Assembly: GCA_010909165.1 (NCBI GenBank)
Contig: VJWM01000250.1
Coordinates: forward strand, 1-64,000
Length of the DNA stretch: 64,000 nucleotides
Source: Anthoceros angustus
Lineage: Eukaryota; Streptophyta; Anthocerotopsida; Anthocerotales; Anthocerotaceae
Direction: 5' to 3'
The position numbers and the translations under genes were made by a program. This document shows positions 10,695 through 21,097 of this stretch, piece after piece. Below the pieces are notes generated by a model that was not told where the DNA came from, searched no databases, and was given only the letters and a program-made list of their open reading frames with translations. Positions within the stretch are counted from its first letter, which is position 1. Each line of letters begins with the position of its first letter.

Positions 10695-13366
10695 TTATCC
10701 CACCGCTGCTTCAGGCTTGGGTTTCATTCCCATGAGACTTGTGTGAAAGATCGGGTCTTGGGGAAAACAATCGCTATCCTCAGAGTGACACAATTCAGCC
10801 TTCTAAACAAGCAAGGCGCCTCTACTCTCCCTCTTACAGCTGCACCACCGTGACCGCCCAAAATCACTCAATCCTCAACCTACATACAACGATGGGCTTG
10901 GCTGCCTTAGCAAAGAAGAAGTCTATCACGGCGCCTGTGGACCCCTCGATCCACACCGCGATCTCGTCCCTACTTCTAAGATTAATTTTCCACCTGTGGA
11001 GCGCTCTTACTTGGTGCATTTGGGATTCGCCCTTAGGCTCGCCTCACTGTGGCCTTCCACCAACACCTACACTCTAATCCTCCACTCATCTCCTCCTCTT
11101 CCTCCTATTCTAACCTCGCCTGGGCTTACTAGCCTCGGCTTTACGCACAACCGCTTAGGGTCCGCTACACACCAAAGAAGTTCTTCCTCCGGCCAAGTGA
11201 GTTTGACACTGACAATGAACCTCCAGTGGAGTCTTCCTAGTCTACCCTCGCCGAGAGTTCCTCGGCATTGCCACACACCCAAAGCAAAGCACCACAAAGA
11301 ACTATCTACTAAGGGGAGCAACTGCTGAGGCGCAGTAGGAGCAAGCCTCCACCAAGCACTCCAACCACCGCTCCTCTACTACTGCGCTGGCTCACAAGAC
11401 AAAAAATTCCTTTACAAGGGCAAAGGACTCACTTAGCATGGAAGCGCAAGACGTGATACTTACTTCTAGGAAATCCTCCTCCTCTATAGGCCTCCACATA
11501 CACCTCCTTGGGTGACCCCGCCGCAGCCACCTTTCCCAATAATATTTTATTATTTCCACCAAAAGATTTAAGTCCTGCATCTAAGTCTACCTCTGCTCTA
11601 GGTAAATTCTATTCTAGCAACTTCACCTAAGATCATTAAAGAATGTCCGGCTACATCACCTATCCTTCCCATTCCCCAAAGCTCATTTATGGTCATTGAC
11701 CATTCCTAGTCCTCATCTTGCCGGGTGGTATTGGCGTCACCTTGTGGATTGGCTCGCCTCTTTTGCCCCCGCCTCCCTGCATCTCCCTTCCTAGCTTGTG
11801 GGGCAAGTACCATTTGCCCCTTCCTTCCGCCTGCTGGTGGCGCCTCAGTCCTCTCATCAAGGATCGCGCCTCCGCCTCAGCGACCCATTTTCCAACCTCC
11901 GGCCCGCCCTACCGGCCCCTTCTATCGACCCCCACGTAGTCTAGCGTATCACCGGGAGATACTACCCACCATGTGCGTAGTCCTGGTCCCTCATCTTCCT
12001 TCCTTCCTTCCTCTTCGCCTAAGTGATGACTCTGGGCTTGAGATCCTCTTTGCTCCTTCCCCCTGTTTGATTTGTCCATACCTATCATGGAGCATGTCTT
12101 CAAGGATCCTTCCCCATGTTGTCACTAACTCCTGCAGGGCCTCTTCGCGTTGGTCTCCTCTCCTGGCCCTGGCTCCTCCCTTATTCGTAGGGTGAGGGAA
12201 TTTCTCACCTTCCCCATCCTCCGTGAGTGGACCCGCCTTCCTCCTCGTTGGGTTGCCCTTCCACCGCTCTGTCTCCTTCTCCTGGGGGTACACCGATGGA
12301 CCCCCCGGCTCTTCCATCCTCAGCCAGGCCTTCATGGCCCGGCTCCCCATCAGCCCCAGTGCACGCCCTACCGCAGTGGTGGTAGACTCTTGGCGTGGGG
12401 TGGCTCCCCGCGAGTCGCGGACTACCATGGTAGGGAGTGGTCCTCGTGGTGGGGTGACCCCCTGTGGTGGGGCATCCACCCACACCTTGCTCTCGGCGCC
12501 ATCTTCCTAAAGGCCCATCCCTCCTACTATGAGGCCAAGAGGGCCCTTTCGCATCTAAGGAGGCCCCGACAAGCTGCAAAGGTGAAGCCCGAGCCTTGGA
12601 CATTGACCCCAAGCCTTTGAAGGGTGGATGATGGATGGGATGCCAGAAGAATGGGGCAGTATGGCCCTTAGGTGGGAGGAACTAGCTTCAACAACACTTA
12701 CTGCAATTGCTTGGGTGGACATGAAGAAGGAGATCAAGTCTGAGCTAGGTTGGTGAAATCGCACGCCTTGGTTTTCTCTGTCTTTTGATGATGAGGTCTC
12801 ATAGCTTTGACGGTTTCTGATGGCTGCGTTTTTTCTCAGTGCTGTAGGAACTGGCTGGAGTAGTAGTCTGAGGGAGGGAGCACAGGTGCCTAGGGGAGTA
12901 GTGGTGGTGCTTCGCTTTTGTAAGTCGGAACCTTATACAGTAGGAATTCTTTTTGTAACTTACTTTCTCAGCCCATGCTTGGACTTTGACTCATGTTTTC
13001 CATGGAGATCAGTGACGGGAAGGAGCTTTAGGCATTTGTTTTCTCTGGTAAACTTCAGATGCTTTTCAGTGGACTTGGTGTGTAGAGGACTTGGTGTGTA
13101 GATTTGGTATGTTTCTTGTTTGGAGACAAGGTGTGGAACGCAAAAGTTTGGGCCACTGGATCAAGTGAGTTTGTTTTGGAACAGGTCCAACTTCTGTTGG
13201 TTAAAAATGATTTGGAGGAAACATGTTGGAACTTTTTTGGTTCTTTTGAAGCTGGACTCATAAGATAGTGTTAGGAAGGTAGGAAGGAAGCTTAGGGAAG
13301 AAGAAACAGGTCGAAATGACCTTGTGGCGAGGAGAGTAGGTGCCAAACGTGAACGGTAAGGGTGCA
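10695..13366. other. Repeat-like DNA without a supported gene
   Basis: GC-rich stretch with long open frames on both strands but no family I can name. The minus-strand frame 12485-11991 is rich in Glu, Lys and Gly and reads like a gag or spacer protein. A CTACCATGGTAGG palindrome at 12422-12434 links this stretch to the copies at 13.37 and 15.9-16.1 kb. Confidence 0.4.
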
Positions 13367-13447
13367 CCTACCATGGTAGGTAAGCAACCTACCATCGTAG
13401 GTAGAGGACCTACCGGGATGGGTAGGCACCTACCACCTACGCGCGTA
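13367..13447. repeat. Cluster of CCTACC...GGTAGG palindromes
   Basis: CCTACCATGGTAGG (13367-13380), CCTACCATCGTAGG (13388-13401) and CCTACCGGGATGGGTAGG (13409-13426) follow each other about 21 bp apart; an imperfect CCTACC...CGCGTAG unit follows. Related palindromes occur at 12422-12434 and within 15.94-16.13 kb. Confidence 0.75.
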
Positions 13448-13479
13448 GAAGGCACAAGTATAAGGTAGGATAGGGTAGC

Positions 13480-14282
13480 TATATATGTCTTCTTTTAGTG
13501 GACTAAATAAATAGGCTGAAATACGAATTTAGGCAAATAGAGGCTAATTTGGGCAAATAAAAAATAGAAAAATAGGGAAAATAACACTTTAGGAATAGGC
13601 GAGTTGGGAAACTCCAACCAACGGTGGAAAAAGGGCCACGTGGCGTGCATCCAAGGAAGTGCGTGGAAAAAGGGCCACGTGCCGTGCATCCAAGGTGTGG
13701 CGTGCATCCACGTGGCAGCAGGTTTGGAAGATTTTGTTTCTAGCCTTGTTATTCACCTCTCTTTCTCACTTGCATGGAAGGTTTTTACTCTGCAGCAAGG
13801 AGGCGCGAAACTTGTGAAAGGTGCCACCACAAAAGAGGAACCTACAAAGGAGCTCAACCGCAACATTGAGATGGGCACGCGCTTGTGTGAAGGGAGAAGA
13901 AAGAGCCGCAAGATAGGAAGAAGGAGGAAATCAAGTGGAAAACTAGGAGAAGGTGAAGAGAGGAGTGGAAAAGGAAGGAGCCAAGTTGCTAGGAAGCGTG
14001 GGGGACTTGTCCAAGCTTGGGAGAGCGGCGTGAGGAGCAAGGCGAGTTAGAAATAGTGCAGACCGCGTTGGTTAAAGTCGACTAGACCAGACCCAATGTG
14101 GATTAGTCAAACTAGACTCAGCTAGTTGGTAGTTAGTTAACTAGCAGGCTAGTGAAAGGACACACGCCCTCGTAACCATCCTTTATAAGCCCACCTATGA
14201 ACCGAACATATTCATTGTTATTAAAGCATTTGCTTGATGCAAAACGCTTCCGCATATGCATCTCTAACTTGGTATTAGAGCC
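13480..14282 (+). mobile_element. Probable LTR remnant ending at an initiator tRNA-Met primer-binding site
   Basis: TGGTATTAGAGCC at 14270-14282 is one base off the plant iMet primer-binding site TGGTATCAGAGCC. The preceding DNA has a TATA-like CTTTATAAGCCC near 14180 and ends CTCTAAC, as an LTR before a primer site would. The LTR start is not defined and no matching second LTR was found. Confidence 0.5.
13626..13720. repeat. 39-bp tandem repeat carrying G-box cores
   Basis: Two units starting GGAAAAAGGGCCACGTG at 13626 and 13665, then a partial third (GGCGTGCATCCACGTGG). Each carries a CCACGTG(G/C) core, the plant G-box. It lies in the sequence upstream of the primer-binding site at 14270, perhaps an LTR. 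Confidence 0.7.
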
Positions 14283-15189
14283 ATGTGATATTTCAATGGC
14301 TTTGTTGCTAGTTTTCTTCTCTAATCAACTTAGGAAGATCAGCTAGCAACCTCATACCCAATTCTAGTTGATGAAAATGCATTTTGATATGCATTTCCGA
14401 TAGCGCATCATCATCTCGCATCATAGGCGATCCGCTAGTTTTCCATGTAGAAACTCATGTTGTCCATCATACCATTGCTAAGTGAAAATAATTAGCTTAG
14501 AACGTTCTAAGTAAAGTATTAATCATAGCTACTTTATTGATTGTTTTGATCAGTCCAATTTTCAACAAACCAAACCAATTTTTCTAAATTGATTGGTTAT
14601 GGGTTCTAGACACCCTTCTAGTTCTTGTGATACTATAAGGCAGAGTCCTTGGGACTCTAATAGGTTAATTCTGCTTAATATCTTGCTTAGGAGCTTCAGT
14701 CTACGCTCCAAAAGCCGTGACAGAATGAAAACCGGGACGTAACAGCAGGCTATTATGCTTATGGCACACCTGTAAGGGACCGCCTTCACACTGAGCTGTT
14801 CCATTACGCTCTTATGAGGCCGATTGCCTGGAGCTGCCAATCTGGTACACACACACACACACTCAAGCTCAAAAGCAGCAGCTTTCACAAGATGCTCGCG
14901 GAGAAGAAGACTGTCCTCTATGCAATGATCAACAAGTGGGAGTATTGGAGATAGAATGTTGAGTCATTACTTAGGGTTTAGTTATATTCCGATATATAGT
15001 GTGCATGTATATCTAGTTTTATTTTAGCTGCTTACCCTTTCATTAGGGTTACGTCCGTTAGCCAAAGGTCATGCCTTTTTGCAATTAAGTTAAGTTTAGT
15101 TGCTTGCTTGTTTTATGTACTCTATTCTTTTATGAACATATAATAATGTAATTACTCAATACGTAATTGATCTGCACCTATTACATATT
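14283..15189. other. Stretch after the primer site; possible polypurine tract near 14935
   Basis: No coding region recognised. AACAAGTGGGAGTATTGGAG at about 14930-14950 looks like the polypurine tract and 3' LTR start of a copia element, but the sequence after it does not match the candidate LTR before 14270. A short (AC)n run lies near 14850. Confidence 0.35.
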
Positions 15190-17399
15190 TTGTTAGCTGC
15201 ACTACCGGAGAGGAATGCCCGGACTGATCCTCGCTGCTGGATAGTCCGAAGCATTCGCCAAGTGTATGGGAGACCGGAGGAGGAGAGCTCCGGAATTGCT
15301 CTCCTTGAGAGGACAAATGGAGGGAAGAGGATTTCCCTCTCGGAAATCCCACAGGAGGTCCTCGACATGATGGATGGGGGAGTGAAGGCCCACGCCAAGA
15401 ACGGCTGGAAGACGGATAGCATCAAGGAGCTGAAGTGGAGGCTCTTTGCTAAGATTATCCTGGGGTTGGTGAATTACCAATGCACTTCCTATTTCAGCAC
15501 CAACTTCCTCCAATTTTTGTGGAAGATTTCTTGGGGGGCCAAGCCGGATTGGGGCACAATCATATATGAAGCCTACATCCATCACAGGGAGAAGCTCCTT
15601 AGGCCGAACTCCGTGGATGAAGAGGGGCCACGGCCATGTTACCTCAGCACCTATTTGGTGCACCTATGGGAGACGGAGGGGCTCTTGACCAGCAAAGAGC
15701 TTGAGGATGCTTAGCATCCTTTTGAGATCATCCACCTCCAGCCAAGCTTAGAGCGGCCTTTGCCCTTCGCTCTAAGGAAGACCATGGGAGGACAAACCTC
15801 CACAAGCGCACCAGGACCCAGGATTGAGGAGGTGGAGGCAACGAGGTTGCCGGAGTGGGAGGCCTTTCCCCCACAAGAGGAGCAAGGAGGAGGAGAGCAA
15901 AATCCGGCCATAGAGGGGCCGTGTGTCTATGAGGCGACTACCACGGTAGGGGGTACCCCAAGGGTGGGAGGAGCCCCACCATTTCGTGGGTGCCGAGGGA
16001 GGCACCGTCGGCCTACCGGGAGGCAGCCTACCAGTGAGTAGGCAAACTACCGTGGTAGGTAGCCAACCAGCTACGCGGTGAGTTCGACTCTGCGGTGGCG
16101 GGCACCCCACGTAGGCAAGCATCCTACGGCGGTAGGGAAGAAGAGGAAGGAGGGGCAGCGCGAGGCGCCGCGGGTGGCGCCTAGGCCGCCGTCACCCACG
16201 CTGGGTGGAAGGGCGGACGGAGCGACGGTGCGAGGGCCTACGCCGCCGCGCGATGGCCCAAGGAGTGCAAGGGAGCTGGAAATTTCCAGCAAGAGGCTGG
16301 CGGGGGCGGAATTGGGGCCCCAAGGGGATTTGCTGAGTGCCTGTGAGGCGCTCAGCCGTGTGGACTTGAAGGGGGCTAGGGAACTAACAGCCTCCCTATG
16401 GGCATGCTAGGAGGAGATTCGGGCAAATAAGGCCCAAGAGATGACAGAGAGAAGGGCAGGGGCCAAGTGGCAATTGGAGGCCATGGAGTCCGATGAGAAG
16501 GCAGCCAAGTTGGAGAAGGCTGTGGAAAAGCTCCAACGGGATCTTGTGGACCAGAGGAGAGCGGAGAAGGTCCTAGAGGGGAGGTTGTCCCAAACCGAGG
16601 AGAGAGCTATCCAAGCAACCACCCAACGGGACTCTGGGAGGCAAAAGGCGGAAGAGCACTTTGCCCAGCTAGAGCAGGAGCGGAGAAGGAAGACCGAAGC
16701 TCTAGGGAGGGAGAAGCGGGCGACCCAGCAAGTGGAGGCGCAGGAGCAAGTGATGGCTACTCAAGCCATCAAAATCCGGGACATGGAAGAGGAATTGCGG
16801 AGGACCCGGTACAACTTGGAAGAGAAGCGCGCGGAGCTGGAATCTCAGGACCAGCAATTGTAGGAGCTGGAACGCGAGAGGAGTGCGTGGCAAGCGGAGA
16901 AGGAAGGACTTGCCCAGCAGCTAGCAGATCTGGAGCGAAGGAGGTCCCAAGAGGGGGAGCACCACAAGAAAGTGGTGCATAGGATGCTGGTGGTGAGGAA
17001 GAGACGGTTTTGGGCGGATTATGCCCTTCAGGCGAAATTGGCCAGCCAGCTGAGGGAAGCGAGGAGGAGAATGTGACCCTCCATGTGAATGTGGGGGAAT
17101 TGACCACCTCAAGGGACGCCTATAAGGGTAGGTGTGAAGATGGAGAATGGCCCACGGAGCTCGATGACCTCCAAATGCAATATCATAGCTTGGGGGCCCA
17201 TCTCCACAACAAGATTTTGAAGGCCAATAACGAGGTGTTACGTCTGGCCAAGAGGAGGACATTGGGTTCTCATGATGATGATAGGAAGGAGCTGCAGCAG
17301 GTGCAGCCGGAGGCCTCGGATTTTGATGAGGCCACAAGTGATATGGACTCCGAGGAGTCCGAGGAAACAGGGGACGGAGTAGAGACCGCGGCGCCATGA
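15190..17399 (+). pseudogene. Unrecognised coiled-coil protein ORF interrupted by five TAG codons
   Basis: One frame runs from about 15190 to the TGA at 17074. It is interrupted only by TAG codons at 15712, 16039, 16060, 16408 and 16861; no TAA or TGA occurs in about 628 codons. A one-base shift before 17074 then leads into a frame that ends at 17399 in an acidic tail. Residues 1-174 are globular, with Trp and aromatic clusters. A Gly/Pro/Arg-rich linker follows, carrying the CCTACC palindromes. Then comes a long Glu/Lys/Gln/Arg-rich coiled coil with motifs such as KLEKAVEKLQRDLVDQRRAE. I cannot name the family. Domain order and context suggest a gag-like or captured protein of a large retroelement. 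TAG is what CAG becomes after cytosine deamination, and Gln fits the context at several sites. Confidence 0.6.
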
Positions 17400-19547
17400 C
17401 TCGTCTGAAAGGTCCTTAGGTTGGGAACCAGCCTCTAAGTTGCCACCCTAGCCTTCAGTCACTGAGAAATGGAGGTCCAGGCTCAACCGAACCCTAATTT
17501 CCCCTTCCCTCCACTAGGCTTGCAATGTAGGCAAGTTGAGGGGCTTCCAATAGAGGCCTGAGTGGTCTGCCTCCACCCCCAACTGCATAGGCCGTTGCAG
17601 GTGATGCCGGACTGCCTCTTGAACTTGGGCCTCGGCTTTATTCTCCATAATCTGCCGTGTTCGTACCCTCTTGGCCTTGAAGTCCTCCTTTGTTATTATA
17701 CCCGGTACATTTGATGTGTGGACATGGAGAGAGCATGTGACGAGCCTTTTGGTGGACCTCACTGCCAGTCACCAAAAGGAGTTGATGGTGCTTGTGGCAT
17801 AAGGTTTTGGTAGAGTGTAGCTGTTATTTTCGGTATCTAGCTCTCCACATCATCGGACAACTGGTGCAACTTTGTGTTGGATTCATACCTCCAGCGTCAT
17901 TCTAGGGTTAGGTTGGATTAATTCCTCCACCGTCAGCTTGGTATTCTTTGCAACTTGGATTCATTCATTTAGAGTATGGAATCAGGATTTCCGATTCACT
18001 AGGCCCTTGCTGCCCACCAGCTCTGCTACGTCCAGCGTCACTGAGCCCGCCAAATCCTCGAATCCCGCCGACACCAACTACTTGTTGAACAATGGCACGC
18101 CTTCCACGATCCACACGGTGTCCGGGGCCGCCACATTCTTGTGCCATATGGGCCCAGGACACGGCGTCCCGCTCCACGAAGCTGGATGTAGTCGGACCAC
18201 CGCCTTTGCCGATGCAGGTGCTCGGCAGCCCAAGCTCCACATCCTCCTTGGTAGTCCCCTCTTGCCCAGCACTTGGCCAACCCGCTCGCCTTCCCCACAC
18301 AGTCGTAGCCCGGCTCTAACCTAAAGACTGCCATCTCTGCCAAAAGGATGCGCATCAGCACAACACTTGCCACTCTGCCCAACTTGGTTGCTGACATGAA
18401 ACCGCTCACCTCTTGTCACCTCCCTTCCTCCACCAGGCTCCCACTTTCGCGCTCGCATCGCCTTCATCAAACCGTATCCAAACCCTACCCAACTCGTATC
18501 CCGGTACGTGATGAAACTCCGCCGGCTTGCTTTATGATTACACGTCCATCGGTTGTCCAGTGGATGCATCACCGCGTAAACGCATGCCGACTATTTCAAG
18601 TAGTGCCGTATAATTTTAATATTTACGTTAACGGGTATGAAAATACTTTTTGTATTCATATCCCACCAAAGGGTTATTTGTGCTAATTGTATGTGATCGC
18701 CATTCACATTGATATGTGAGTGGCACATTGATATGTGGATGACGATCATGCATACGTGAATATAAGTGCTTTATTGAAAACACAGTGCGTTCATTTTGTA
18801 CTTGGATTAAATTTAACATTGAATGTCGATTTAAATCTAAGTTCTCATGAACTTGTGGTACATTTTATTGCGTATTTTTACCCTTGTTTTTTTAATCTAT
18901 GAAAAACACCCTTTTCAAAAAAATGTACAAACTTTTAGAACGCTTTTCGACGCTCTTCGTCTGTGGGCAAGAGCCGACTCTAAGCCTGAGGAGACCTTGT
19001 TCCTTATGATAGCATTGATATTGCAATAGTTCATGTGGCAACAGATGAAGAAAGACAGGAGAGTTTGCTACACTACGAAGACTATCTCCCTAGCTGTCAC
19101 GAGGGATTCAACATTTGCCAAAAAGATTGTCTAGAAGACAGTTTTGGTGAAGTTGGAAAATTTGAGGCCTGCTGTTTATCTAACTCTATAGCTAGATGGA
19201 TGGATTTAGACAGTTGATGAAGCATGGACCAATTATTCGGCTTGGGTTATTCGAAAAGACAGAGTTGAGGAAGGTGTGTTGCTCGTCCTATGCATGATCG
19301 ACCCTATCCAGTGTGACAACCAGGACAACCTTGATTAGCAAAGGTTCATGGCTAAGAAGTACATCATGGGTGGCTCAATGGAATGTGGCTAGGTTCCTTT
19401 AGCTAGTGGATGATGTGTTGTGTCTTACTCCTCCAAACGGAATCAAGTCAAGCAGCTCGGAGTAGGTTGAAGGTCAAAAGTGTGGAAGTGGTTGGAGTGC
19501 ATGTGTGGTAGAAGGCAAACTTTTTGTGTGCGATGAAGGATGAAAAT
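17400..19547. other. No supported gene
   Basis: About 2.1 kb of mixed sequence. Open frames on both strands around 17.5-18.6 kb are low in complexity and match nothing I know. CACATTGATATGTG occurs twice, at about 18708 and 18726. A run near 19.0-19.4 kb has coding character with stops and may be a decayed retroelement piece. Confidence 0.4.
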
Positions 19548-20085
19548 GGGTAAGGATGAAAATCTTGTTTGGGGTTGCTTAGAAGACAAACTTTTTGTGC
19601 GCAAAGACAACAACATAATCAAGTTTTGTGTGGTGTGCTATAAATAAATTATTAATTATTAAACTAAATTAATTCATTACATAAGCCACAGAATACACCA
19701 CGGCAAAGCATGACACACCTCACACTCTAGCTTCCACAGCCTCTAAAACCTAGACCTTCTCAAGAGAAGTGTAAAGGAAGCAATAATGTTCTCTAAAGCT
19801 ATTGCCTCTAAGCCCCCTAGACCTTCTCAAGAGAAGTGTGAAGGAAGCAATAATATTCTCTAAAGCTACGGCCTCTAAGTCCCCTAGACCTTCTCAAGAG
19901 CACGGAAGAGGAAGCAATGCTGTTCTCTAAACCTACAGTCTGCTTGCTGGAAACAATCCTCAATAACCATTAGGTTATGTAAATTTACTAAAGTTGATTG
20001 AGGATACCTTTTGTACGTTGGCTTGGTAGTAGGCCAAACTTGTTAACCCAGGAAGCAACCCCAAACAAGATTTTCATCCTTACCC
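19548..20085. repeat. 33-bp perfect inverted repeat flanking 472 bp
   Basis: The left arm 19548-19580 (GGGTAAGGATGAAAATC...) is the exact reverse complement of the right arm 20053-20085. The interior contains an AT-rich part and the 67-bp tandem repeat. A nearby direct repeat, GAAG(G/A)CAAACTTTTTGTG, begins at 19511 and 19582. It could be a non-autonomous DNA transposon or a foldback element; no clear target duplication was seen. Confidence 0.7.
19739..19936. repeat. 67-bp tandem repeat, three copies
   Basis: CCTAGACCTTCTCAAGAG recurs at 19749, 19816 and 19883, with shared GGAAGCAAT and TTCTCTAAA words downstream in each unit. It lies wholly inside the inverted-repeat element. Confidence 0.8.
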
Positions 20086-21097
20086 TAGGTAGCCTCCTGA
20101 CCTGTGTTGTAGCCTACTGACGATTAACCTGAGAGTTGGGTTTTAAGTGCGCCACCGTCTGGCACTGCGCTTGATCTGCCGCCTGCACCATTAGTGCTGC
20201 TCTTCATACAAGCAATCAGTGTTACCTCGTCTGGAGGTCCAAGGGCATTGGGTATGGGGAAGTATCTGCCTGTGCTCCATCTTCTACCGGCATCACCTTC
20301 ACTGTCTGCGTCTTGTTCCCGCCTTACCCGGCCGCCTTCCTGACTTATTGGCTCGCCGCTCTGGACTCCCTTCTCAGCCAGCCTTGCTGCTGGCGGTGCA
20401 CTACAACACTCCGGGGACTCTTCGCGTTGCATCTGCGTCATACCGTTCTTCACTTCGGTGCTCATCCACTATCATCACCACTCGTCCTATAACAGTCGGA
20501 CTCGACTTTCTCTGGTTGGCCACTGTTGGCTTGCTCTTCTGTTGGCCGCCGTTCGAGTGAAAACCTTGTTGTGTCGAAGGCAGTATCGTGCGGTCCATCG
20601 GGGGCACCTGCTTGCACTCTCGGGTTTAGTAGATTTACGCCTTGCTTTTTCTGGAGTGATCACGACAAATGGTTGCTTCTTGAGGTGCTCCCCTCATTTT
20701 TCACACTCATTCTCCGCTGTCTGGTTTTCATTTCGTCGTACGTCCTTTTCAGGCCTTTGATGCTGAGGGAGAGGAGCGGCAGTTAGCTTACAATTTCATT
20801 TTTGCTTGTCACAAATCTTGTATCATCCACATTGTCTGGGGACCTGATTGCCCGTCGCCGACTGTAAACCTGGATGAGGCACGAACACATGTTTCGATCA
20901 CGATGTTGTTTTGGCGTTTGGCAATCTGTTGTTTTCACGCCTGGAAGTGGTGCTTTGGCGCAGGAGTATTTTCTGTTCTGTCCCTCTGGAAGTTTTGTTC
21001 CGTAGTGGTCGCGGATGTGATCTTACTTTGTTTGGTTTCCTTCTTAAGTGAACTGTGGTGTTGTGCTGCAGGGTTTGACTAGTCACTCGCTCTCATC
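20086..21097. other. Upstream region of NUP98-NUP96
   Basis: Should hold the promoter and 5' UTR of the nucleoporin gene starting at 21098. Open frames in both directions (for example minus 20465-20124) have no recognisable motif. Confidence 0.5.

Noticed and set aside
14270-15180. A complete small LTR element (TRIM) between the primer site at 14270 and the purine tract near 14935
   Set aside because: The sequence before the primer site and the sequence after the purine tract do not match, so they are not a pair of LTRs.
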